DNA from: Acidobacteriaceae bacterium
Lineage (GTDB): Bacteria; Acidobacteriota; Terriglobia; Terriglobales; Acidobacteriaceae
Assembly: GCA_003132825.1 (NCBI GenBank)
Contig: PKYX01000485.1
Coordinates: 8,823 to 14,372 of the forward strand
Direction of reading: 5' to 3'
DNA length: 5,550 bases
In this document: one piece after another, positions 1 through 5,550 of the stretch
Layout: each line of letters opens with the position of its first letter
How positions within the stretch are numbered: the first letter of the stretch is position 1
Translations under genes and position numbers: made by a program
Notes under the pieces: model-generated
The model's input: the letters and a program-made list of their open reading frames with translations, nothing else
Told to the model about the DNA's origin: nothing
The model's database searches: none

Positions 1-3000
1 CTTGCCCAAGGCGTCGACTATTCCCAGGAGGCTTATGTGGTCGAACTGCTCCGCACCAGCTACCGCTTTGAAAATGACGGTACCGGGAGAAAGGAAGTAA
101 TCGCCCGGGTGAAGGTGCAAAGCGAGGCTGGGGTCGAGCAGTGGGGGCAGTTGGTCATGGGTTACAGCTCGGCCAACGAGCGGGTGGAGATTCCCTACGT
201 GCGGGTGTTGAAGGCCGACGGCCAAGTGGTCACCGCCACCCCCGACGCGGTGCAGGATCTCAGCGCGCCGGTCGAGCGCGACGCTCCGGTGTATACCGAC
301 TACCGGCAGAAACACATCACCGTGCCGGGACTGCGGCCGGGAGAAGTCCTCGAGTATGACGTCGTCACGGTGATTCACACCCCGCTCGCTCCCGGCCAAT
401 TCTGGATGGAGCACGAGTTCGATAAGCACGACATCATCTTGGACGAGCAGTTGGAGCTCAACATCGCCAGTGATCGGACGGTGAAGCTCAAGACCAAGCC
501 GGGGACGGATCCAAAGAGCACGGAAGAGAATGGGCGGCGCATCTATCGCTGGACCAGCTCTCATCTGGAACGCGAGGACGAAGACGACAACAAGAAGGAT
601 GGCAAGAAAAAGAAAAAGTCGAACGAAGCCGAGGCTCCGGAAGTTCAGATGACGACCTTCGCCAGTTGGGAGGAAGTTGGGCGCTGGTATGCCGGACTCG
701 AAAAGAGCCGCCGCGCCCCGACCGCCGTGATCCGAGCCAAAGCGGCCGAACTGACCGCCGGCCGGACCACGGACCTGGATAAGATCGAGGCGCTCTATGA
801 CTATGTGGCGACAAACTTCCGCTACATCAGTCTGTCGTTCGGCGTGGGGCGCTATCAGCCGCACGCCGCCGAGGACGTGCTGCACAATCAGTATGGGGAT
901 TGCAAAGACAAGCACACGCTGCTGGCGTCCCTGCTCGAGGCCGAAGGCTTCCACGCTTCCTCGGTTCTCATCAACTCCGGCCGCAAGCTCGATCCGGACA
1001 TTCCGTCGCCCTCCCAGTTCGACCATGTGATCAGCCTGGTGCCGCTCGGGAACGAAGAAGTGTGGATGGACACGACCACCGAGGTCGCGCCCTTCCGCCT
1101 GCTGTCCTATAGCATCCGCAAGAAACAGGCCCTGGTCATCCCCGCGGAGGGGGTGCCGCACCTCGAAGAGACGCCTGCGAACCCGCCCATGCCGGACCGC
1201 CAGGTGCAGGAACTCGAGGGCAAGGTCAACCAGTTCGGCAAGCTCGAGGCGCACGTGAAAATCGAAGCGCGCGGCGACACGGAATTGTTCATCCGCGTTC
1301 TGTTCCGACGGGTCCCGAATGCCAAGTGGGAACAACTGGTGAAAGAGACCAGTGCGATGGCTGGCCTCGATGGCGAGGTGAGCAACCTGAAAGCCGGCGA
1401 CCCCGCCAATACGAAAGAGCCCTTCCGCTTTGAGTACGACATTACGGCCACGAATTTCTTGGACTGGACCAAGGGAAAGTCTCAACTGACGGTTCCCCTG
1501 TCCCAGATGAACCTGGCGGAGGCGGACGAGGACGATACGGGACCGGAGGCCGAGCCCATTCAGCTGGGAGCTCCGGGAGAATACCGCGACCGCGTCAGGC
1601 TGGAGTTTCCGGCGAAATATACCGAGCGAGCTCCCCTGCCTTTTTCGATGAAGCGTGACTATGCGCACTACGATGCCAGCTACACCGTCGAAGGCACGAT
1701 ATTCACCGCGGAGCGCAGCCTGGTGACCGAAGTGCGTGAACTGCCAGCCTCCCGCGCGAGCGACTATCTCGCCTTCCGCCGGGCCGTCCTCGCGGACACG
1801 GCGCAGCACCTCTGGGTCGATACCACGGCTGCGGGAACGCCCACCGCGGCGGCTGATCTAAAGGGCGACGATCTGAACGATGCCGCCAATGCGGCCCTCG
1901 AACGCGGGGACTTCCAGGTGGCGATTGATTTGCTGAAGCGGGTGGTCGAAGCCGACCCCAAGCACAAGACGGCCTGGGTCAACCTGGGCCGGGCCTACAT
2001 GGGCCTGCGCCAGACCGACCAGGCGATTACGGCATTTCAAAAGCAAGCGGACGCGAATCCGTACGACGAAACCGCGTACAACAGTCTGGGGTGGGCCTAT
2101 GCGACCGCCCGCAAGTATGACGACGCCGCCACGGCCTACGGCAAGGCAATCGAAATTAATCCTTTGAGCGACTATGCGCACGCGGCGCTGGGTTCCATGT
2201 ATTCCGAGGAGCACCAGTACGATAAAGCCGCTCCCGAGCTCGAGAAGGCGGTCTCGCTCAAGCCAGACAACGCGTTTCTTGAGATCAACCTGGGCGACGC
2301 CTATTTGAACCTGGGGCAGGATGACAAGGCTCTGGCGGCTTTTGACCGGGCCATCGATCTCTCGGCCACCCCCGAGGTCTGGAACAATATCGCCTATCAG
2401 CTGGCGCTCAAGAAGGCACACCTCGACCGGGCCCAGCAGTATGCCGAATCCGCGGTCACGGCGGTGGCCGCCGCGCTCCGGAACAGTACGCTCGACCAGC
2501 TGAGCCTCAGAGACCTGGGACTGGTGCTTTCGCTCGACGCCGACTGGGACACGCTCGGCTGGGTGTACTTCAGCCGGGGCGATTTTGACAAAGCCGAAAA
2601 GTATGTCCACGTGGCCTGGTTGCTCGACCAACATGGAGAAATCGGCGATCACCTGGGACAGATTTACGAAAAGCTGGGCCGGAAAGACGATGCCATTCGC
2701 GCCTATGCCATGGCCCTGTCCGGTTTGCGGCCGCCTCCGGAAACGCGTTCCCATTTGGCGGCGCTCGTGGGTGCAGACAGCAAGGTTATGGCCGCGACCG
2801 ATAAGTACCGCGACCAAGCGCAAGTCGAACGCACCATCAAACTCGGCAAGGTGGCCGAAGAGACCGGGAGCGCCGAGTTTTTCATCTTGCTGGCGGGTGG
2901 CGGTTCGGGGACGAGCGTCGAAGGAGTGAAATTTGTCAGCGGAGACGACAAACTGAAAGTCTTCAGCGAGGCGCTGCGCTCTGCCAAGTACGGCCTGACC

Positions 3001-3117
3001 TTTCCTGACGACACCCCGACCAAGATTCTGCGGCGCGGGATTCTCGGATGCTCGAAGGCTTCGGGGGAATGCAACTTCGTGTTGCTGTTGCCGGAGGACG
3101 TGCGGTCGGTGAATTAG
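1..3117 (+). CDS. DUF3857/transglutaminase-like/TPR protein, 5' partial
   Basis: The frame is open from base 1 to a TAG at 3115-3117, giving 1038 residues (numbered here from the first codon in the window). A GTG at 37 could be read as a start, but the 12 codons before it continue family-like sequence (YSQEAYVVE), so the true start and probable signal peptide lie upstream. Domains seen: DUF3857-type N-terminal region (about 10-185); a charged linker (about 188-217) with acidic then lysine runs; a transglutaminase-like core (about 250-365) with C301 in GDCKDK, H342 in FDHV and D357 in WMDTTTE, the full Cys-His-Asp triad; a beta-rich region (about 385-610); five consecutive exact 34-residue TPR units (623-792), a degenerate sixth, then two more (847-914); and a C-terminal domain (about 950-1038). 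The only cysteines I see are C301, C1017 and C1024. By family knowledge this is an extracytoplasmic protein; whether it is a protease, a cross-linker or a peptide-binding scaffold is unknown. Its stop overlaps the convergent amidase stop. Confidence 0.93.
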   Translation, partial: LAQGVDYSQEAYVVELLRTSYRFENDGTGRKEVIARVKVQSEAGVEQWGQLVMGYSSANERVEIPYVRVLKADGQVVTATPDAVQDLSAPVERDAPVYTDYRQKHITVPGLRPGEVLEYDVVTVIHTPLAPGQFWMEHEFDKHDIILDEQLELNIASDRTVKLKTKPGTDPKSTEENGRRIYRWTSSHLEREDEDDNKKDGKKKKKSNEAEAPEVQMTTFASWEEVGRWYAGLEKSRRAPTAVIRAKAAELTAGRTTDLDKIEALYDYVATNFRYISLSFGVGRYQPHAAEDVLHNQYGDCKDKHTLLASLLEAEGFHASSVLINSGRKLDPDIPSPSQFDHVISLVPLGNEEVWMDTTTEVAPFRLLSYSIRKKQALVIPAEGVPHLEETPANPPMPDRQVQELEGKVNQFGKLEAHVKIEARGDTELFIRVLFRRVPNAKWEQLVKETSAMAGLDGEVSNLKAGDPANTKEPFRFEYDITATNFLDWTKGKSQLTVPLSQMNLAEADEDDTGPEAEPIQLGAPGEYRDRVRLEFPAKYTERAPLPFSMKRDYAHYDASYTVEGTIFTAERSLVTEVRELPASRASDYLAFRRAVLADTAQHLWVDTTAAGTPTAAADLKGDDLNDAANAALERGDFQVAIDLLKRVVEADPKHKTAWVNLGRAYMGLRQTDQAITAFQKQADANPYDETAYNSLGWAYATARKYDDAATAYGKAIEINPLSDYAHAALGSMYSEEHQYDKAAPELEKAVSLKPDNAFLEINLGDAYLNLGQDDKALAAFDRAIDLSATPEVWNNIAYQLALKKAHLDRAQQYAESAVTAVAAALRNSTLDQLSLRDLGLVLSLDADWDTLGWVYFSRGDFDKAEKYVHVAWLLDQHGEIGDHLGQIYEKLGRKDDAIRAYAMALSGLRPPPETRSHLAALVGADSKVMAATDKYRDQAQVERTIKLGKVAEETGSAEFFILLAGGGSGTSVEGVKFVSGDDKLKVFSEALRSAKYGLTFPDDTPTKILRRGILGCSKASGECNFVLLLPEDVRSVN

Positions 3118-4520
3118 TCGGGACGCTGCGGGTTCGGGGGCTGCCTGAGATGCCAATCGGTAGCCTGCTCGTAAGCGTAAGCCAGTTGCAGCACGCGCGC
3201 CTCTTGCCAGTGCGGACCGCTGATTTGCAGGCCCACGGGAAGGCCGGCAGCGGTGAAGCCACAGGGGACCGAAATCGCCGGCAGGCCCCAGATATTGAAC
3301 GGGCGCGTATTGCGTAGCAGCACGAGCTCGCGCGCCCGAAGCTGGTCGGGGTCCTCTAAGAGATCGGCGATGGTCGGCGCGACGACCGGGGTGGTCGGAG
3401 TCACCAGCACATCCACGTTTTCAAAGACGCCGACGATTTCGCGGCGGGTATTCTGCAGCTGATTCCGCTGCTCGAGAACATCTTTGGCACTGAGGTTCCG
3501 ACCCGACTCGATACGGCGGAGGGTTTCGGGCTCATAGAGCTCGGGAGTGCGGGCGACAAACTCCGCGTGATAGGCGTAGGCCTCGGCGCTTTGCAGACTG
3601 CGATCGGTGGGCACCGGCAACTCGATCTCGCGCACCTCCGCTGCCATGGCCGCCAACATCCGAAGGGCGTTGTCGGTGGCGGCGGCCACTTCTGGATCAA
3701 GATCCTCGTAAAAGAAAGACCTGGGAACACCGATACGCAGTGCCCCTGGCCCCCGCCGGAGCGCGCGAGTGTAGTCTGCAGCCGGTATATCTCGGCTGGC
3801 TGGGCCATTCTGGTCCAAGGCCGCCGGGTCAAAGCCCGCGATGGCTTCGAGAATCACCGCGACATCTTCGACCGTTCGCGCGATCGGCCCCACATGATCG
3901 AGCGACGGCGCCAGCGGAATTACGCCGCGCGCGCTGACCCGTCCGTAGGTGGGCTTCAGGCCGACCACACCGCACAGCGCCGCCGGCTCGCGGATGGAGC
4001 CGGATGTGTCGGTGCCAATGGCGCCATAGCCGAGTCCGGCCGAGACGGCGGCGGCCGAACCTCCCGAGGAACCCCCTGCAATGTGCGCCAGATTCCAGGG
4101 ATTGTGAACCGCGCCGTAATAACCGACCACCGAACTGCCGCCGTAAGCGAACTCGTGCAGATTCTGCTTGCCGAGCAGCACGGCGCCGGCATTTTTCAGG
4201 CGCAGCACGACTTCGGCATCCTGGGTAGGAATACGGTCTTTGAACACGGCGCTCGCTGCGGTCGAGCGGATGCCGGCGGTGTCAATCAGATCTTTCACGG
4301 CCAGCGGAATGCCATGCAGTGGACCGCGCCAATCCCCGCCTGCGATTTCCGCTTCGGCGTGGCGGGCTTGCTCGAGAGCGGAATCGGAGCTGACGGTGAT
4401 GAAGGCATGGATTGCGGGATTGAGTCGCGCGATGCGAGCCAGACAATCTTTCGTCAGCTCAACCGGAGATAGCGAGCGCTTCCGGAACCGTTCGCCGAGT
4501 TCGAGAATCGAGCTGTGCAA
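3114..4520 (-). CDS. Amidase signature (AS) family amidohydrolase
   Basis: This 468-residue protein has the usual AS-family length and hydrolyses amide bonds; its substrate cannot be read from sequence. The triad is complete: K76 in AVKDLID, cis-Ser S151 in GGSSGGS, and nucleophile S175 in TDTSGSIREPA. The spacings of 75 and 24 residues match those of GatA. The stretch CGVVGLKPTYGRVS just after the nucleophile is GatA-like. The C-terminal part (NIWGLPAISVPCGF, GLPVGLQI) is typical of free-standing amidases. No gatB or gatC is in view, so I call it a general amidase rather than a tRNA amidotransferase subunit. The start is TTG: an in-frame TAA lies only three codons upstream, and AAGGA sits 6 nt before the TTG. 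No signal peptide is visible, so it is probably cytoplasmic. It is transcribed divergently from actA and convergently with the DUF3857 gene. Confidence 0.94.
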   Translation of the reverse strand: MHSSILELGERFRKRSLSPVELTKDCLARIARLNPAIHAFITVSSDSALEQARHAEAEIAGGDWRGPLHGIPLAVKDLIDTAGIRSTAASAVFKDRIPTQDAEVVLRLKNAGAVLLGKQNLHEFAYGGSSVVGYYGAVHNPWNLAHIAGGSSGGSAAAVSAGLGYGAIGTDTSGSIREPAALCGVVGLKPTYGRVSARGVIPLAPSLDHVGPIARTVEDVAVILEAIAGFDPAALDQNGPASRDIPAADYTRALRRGPGALRIGVPRSFFYEDLDPEVAAATDNALRMLAAMAAEVREIELPVPTDRSLQSAEAYAYHAEFVARTPELYEPETLRRIESGRNLSAKDVLEQRNQLQNTRREIVGVFENVDVLVTPTTPVVAPTIADLLEDPDQLRARELVLLRNTRPFNIWGLPAISVPCGFTAAGLPVGLQISGPHWQEARVLQLAYAYEQATDWHLRQPPNPQRPD

Positions 4521-4526
4521 ATCGCG

Positions 4527-4531
4527 TCCTT
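4527..4531 (-). promoter_or_regulatory. Shine-Dalgarno site setting the amidase TTG start
   Basis: On the minus strand AAGGA lies exactly 6 nt before the TTG at 4520-4518. The in-frame TAA at 4532-4530 overlaps this site, so no earlier start is possible. The early codons after TTG encode the normal N-terminus of the family (LSPVELT), so a later start would cut into conserved sequence. Together these support the rare TTG start. Confidence 0.7.
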
Positions 4532-4541
4532 ATTTCAACCC

Positions 4542-4565
4542 GCGGGTGGAGAAACTTCCTCCCGC
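4542..4565 (-). promoter_or_regulatory. Inverted repeat in the amidase leader
   Basis: Bases 4542-4550 pair with 4557-4565: five GC pairs, one mismatch, then three more pairs around a 6-nt loop. On the minus strand the hairpin ends about 10 nt before the AAGGA ribosome site, so it would lie in the amidase 5' leader if transcription begins upstream of it. No T-run follows on either strand, so it is not a standard intrinsic terminator. Its role is unknown; it may be chance in GC-rich DNA. Confidence 0.3.
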
Positions 4566-4593
4566 CCTCCCGAAAAGAAAGGGGGCAGAGTCT

Positions 4594-4599
4594 TATAAT
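4594..4599 (+). promoter_or_regulatory. Second TATAAT hexamer, possible upstream promoter
   Basis: TATAAT occurs again here, with no recognisable -35 hexamer at 16-18 nt upstream. The overlapping minus-strand reading is TATAAG (4597-4592), so it could instead serve the divergent amidase, also without a good -35. Recorded as a weak candidate only. Confidence 0.2.
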
Positions 4600-4650
4600 C
4601 CCTTACCCAATCATGCGCGACGGAGGTTTGAAGATATATCACGGAACCAC

Positions 4651-4732
4651 AATCACGAATGGCCGAAGAATCGCCCGAGTTGCAAGACAACCCGCAGCGA
4701 CCTGTTATAATCACGAGTTTTCCTAATCACGA
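4651..4732 (+). repeat. Three direct copies of AATCACGA
   Basis: The 8-mer AATCACGA occurs at 4651-4658, 4709-4716 and 4725-4732. The last two share a ninth base (TAATCACGA) and start 16 nt apart, about one and a half helical turns. They flank the predicted start of actA transcription, a typical operator position. No known regulator motif is recognised. Confidence 0.4.
4680..4711 (+). promoter_or_regulatory. actA: Candidate sigma70-type promoter for actA
   Basis: A perfect -10 hexamer TATAAT lies at 4706-4711. The best -35 match is TTGCAA at 4680-4685 (4 of 6 to TTGACA), but the spacer is 20 nt, longer than the preferred 17. Transcription would begin near 4718 and give a leader of about 100 nt before actA. 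One AATCACGA copy overlaps the -10 and another lies just downstream, where a repressor could act. The -10 is clear; the -35 is weak. Confidence 0.38.
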
Positions 4733-4775
4733 TCGCTACTTTTTGACCGCATAGCGCAGCCACGCTGCCAAAACC

Positions 4776-4796
4776 GGGGACCGCTCGGCGGTTTCC
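4776..4796 (+). promoter_or_regulatory. Hairpin in the actA 5' leader
   Basis: Bases 4776-4784 pair with 4788-4796 around a TCG loop (nine pairs, two of them G-U in RNA). An alternative stem pairs AAACCG (4771-4776) with CGGTTT (4789-4794), and the two cannot form together. The structure ends 23 nt before the actA ATG and leaves the weak AGAAG ribosome site (4805-4809) free. There is no T-run, so it is not an intrinsic terminator. A regulatory or mRNA-stability role is speculative. Confidence 0.3.
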
Positions 4797-4819
4797 GCTG
4801 CACCAGAAGCTCTCATTCG

Positions 4820-5515
4820 ATGCAGATTTTTCACCGCAGCACGAACACCATTTCGCGGGCGACGATTTATGGCGCCATCTTCGTGGTGGCGGCGCTACTC
4901 TGGGCGCTCGATGAGTTTCAAAGTTCTCCCTATGTAACCTATGCCGGAGTGGCTCATCAGCAACCCGTGCCCTTCAGCCACCAGCACCACGTGGCGGCTT
5001 TCGGAATCGATTGCCGCTACTGCCATACTTCGGTCGAGACTTCGAGCTTTGCCGGCATCCCTCCGACCAAAACCTGCATGAACTGCCATTCCCAGATCTG
5101 GACCAACGCCAAGATGCTTGAGCCGGTGCGGGAGAGTTACCGGACGGGGAAGTCTCTCGAATGGATCCGGGCCAATGATCTGCCGGATTTCGTATATTTC
5201 AATCACAGCATTCATATTCACCAAGGGGTCGGCTGCAACACCTGCCACGGGCCAGTCGACCGTATGCCGCTGATGTACAACTACGCGTCGTTGCAGATGG
5301 AGTGGTGTCTGAACTGCCATCGCAACGCGGAACAGTACCTGCGTCCGCGGGATCAGGTGTTCAACATGCGGTATCAGCAGCCCTCGAGCGGCCAGCCGGT
5401 GGTGGTCGACGGGAAGGCGTACACCGATCAGGTGTCGCTCGGGCGTGATCTGATGGAGAAATATCATCTGCGCACCGTAACCGACATCACCAGTTGTTCG
5501 ACCTGCCACCGTTGA
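4820..5515 (+). CDS. actA: ActA, membrane-anchored pentaheme cytochrome c of Alternative Complex III
   Basis: This 231-residue protein has one hydrophobic segment (about 14-30), an uncleaved-looking membrane anchor, followed by a periplasmic domain with exactly five CXXCH heme c sites: C65-H69 (CRYCH), C86-H90 (CMNCH), C139-H143 (CNTCH), C163-H167 (CLNCH) and C226-H230 (CSTCH). Extra histidines in FSHQHH (54-57) and NHSIHIH (128-134) are likely distal heme ligands. The size, anchor and five hemes fit ActA, which in ACIII passes electrons from quinol oxidation toward a periplasmic cytochrome or an oxidase. ATG 4820 is the first possible start: no ATG, GTG or TTG lies in frame after the TAA at 4724-4726. 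Its ribosome site is weak (AGAAG, 10 nt before). A likely actB start follows 17 nt after the stop. The last heme site ends one residue before the C-terminus. A related multiheme cytochrome of another molybdoenzyme complex is less likely; seeing actB would settle it. Confidence 0.92.
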   Translation: MQIFHRSTNTISRATIYGAIFVVAALLWALDEFQSSPYVTYAGVAHQQPVPFSHQHHVAAFGIDCRYCHTSVETSSFAGIPPTKTCMNCHSQIWTNAKMLEPVRESYRTGKSLEWIRANDLPDFVYFNHSIHIHQGVGCNTCHGPVDRMPLMYNYASLQMEWCLNCHRNAEQYLRPRDQVFNMRYQQPSSGQPVVVDGKAYTDQVSLGRDLMEKYHLRTVTDITSCSTCHR

Positions 5516-5520
5516 GCGCC

Positions 5521-5526
5521 GGGAGG
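5521..5526 (+). promoter_or_regulatory. Shine-Dalgarno site for the gene after actA
   Basis: GGGAGG lies 5 nt after the actA stop and 6 nt before a GTG at 5533. Its strength and spacing support a translated gene starting at the GTG in the same operon. Confidence 0.5.
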
Positions 5527-5532
5527 CGGGAA

Positions 5533-5550
5533 GTGCCGGAGACCACCGCG
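5533..5550 (+). CDS. Start of the next operon gene, probably actB (3' partial)
   Basis: Only six codons are visible (GTG then P, E, T, T, A), so the sequence itself says nothing about function. The start is supported by a strong Shine-Dalgarno sequence with ideal spacing and by the short gap after actA. By conserved ACIII gene order, the gene after actA is usually actB, a large iron-sulfur and molybdopterin-oxidoreductase-like subunit. The gene name is inferred from context alone. Confidence 0.45.

Larger units (their letters stand above)
4521..4819. other. Divergent intergenic region between amidase and actA
   Basis: This 299-nt gap carries the 5' ends of two divergent genes. Its central part (about 4590-4745) is visibly richer in A+T than the flanking genes. 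It contains two TATAAT hexamers (4594-4599 and 4706-4711), three copies of AATCACGA (4651-4658, 4709-4716, 4725-4732), a hairpin on each side close to a start codon (4542-4565 and 4776-4796), and a 31-codon ORF of doubtful status (4659-4754). I see no tRNA, no insertion sequence and no terminator with a T-run. Confidence 0.8.

Noticed and set aside
37..39. GTG as the start of the large DUF3857 gene
   Set aside because: The frame is open to the left edge and the residues before GTG look like family sequence, so the gene begins outside the window.
1867..2742. DNA-level tandem repeat in the TPR region
   Set aside because: The 34-residue periodicity is at the protein level only. The nucleotide units are strongly diverged, so it is not a recent duplication or satellite.
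1858..3156. 432-codon open frame on the minus strand, opposite the TPR region
   Set aside because: It lies entirely antisense to a clearly coding TPR array and C-terminal domain. Its translation is rich in Arg, Val and Gly with no recognisable domain. Long antisense frames are common in GC-rich genes.
3567..4472. 301-codon open frame on the plus strand, opposite the amidase
   Set aside because: It runs through the amidase catalytic region in antisense. The product is Arg-, Gly- and His-rich with no domain, and the amidase frame carries all the conserved motifs.
4542..4565. Intrinsic terminator between amidase and actA
   Set aside because: The hairpin has no T-run on either strand, and it sits between divergent 5' ends where no transcript needs to end.
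4613..4726. 37-codon ORF from an ATG in the intergenic region, in the same frame as actA
   Set aside because: It has no Shine-Dalgarno sequence, no recognisable product, and ends in a TAA that separates it from actA. Nothing suggests a longer actA N-terminus, because the ATG at 4820 already precedes a normal membrane anchor.
4895..5509. 204-codon open frame on the minus strand, opposite actA
   Set aside because: The plus strand encodes five heme-binding motifs with correct spacing. The antisense product shows no known domain.

Overview
The window is GC-rich, gene-dense bacterial DNA. It most likely comes from the Acidobacteriota. This rests on a very large DUF3857/transglutaminase/TPR protein of a type common there, and on the start of an Alternative Complex III (ACIII) operon. 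Both are inferences from gene content; no rRNA or other marker gene is present.

Layout. Positions 1-3117 (+) hold most of a large exported-type protein whose start lies before the window. It has a DUF3857 region, a transglutaminase-like core with an intact Cys-His-Asp triad, a beta-rich middle, a TPR array and a short C-terminal domain with a Cys pair. Positions 3114-4520 (-) hold a complete amidase-signature hydrolase with an intact Lys/cis-Ser/Ser triad. It reads from a TTG codon behind a good Shine-Dalgarno sequence. These two genes converge and their stop codons overlap by 4 nt. Positions 4521-4819 form a 299-nt divergent intergenic region with two TATAAT hexamers, three copies of AATCACGA, two hairpins and one doubtful 31-codon ORF. 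Positions 4820-5515 (+) encode ActA, the membrane-anchored pentaheme cytochrome c of ACIII. At 5521-5550 a Shine-Dalgarno sequence and GTG codon probably begin the next gene, expected to be actB.

How the genes relate. ActA belongs to the quinol-oxidising respiratory complex that replaces cytochrome bc1 in many Acidobacteriota, Bacteroidota and Chloroflexota, and its operon runs off the right edge. The DUF3857 protein and the amidase have no visible functional tie to it or to each other; they look like ordinary chromosomal neighbours. I saw no mobile element, CRISPR array, tRNA or rRNA, and no convincing new multi-gene system. The parts most worth a second look are the regulatory region ahead of actA and the architecture of the large DUF3857 protein.
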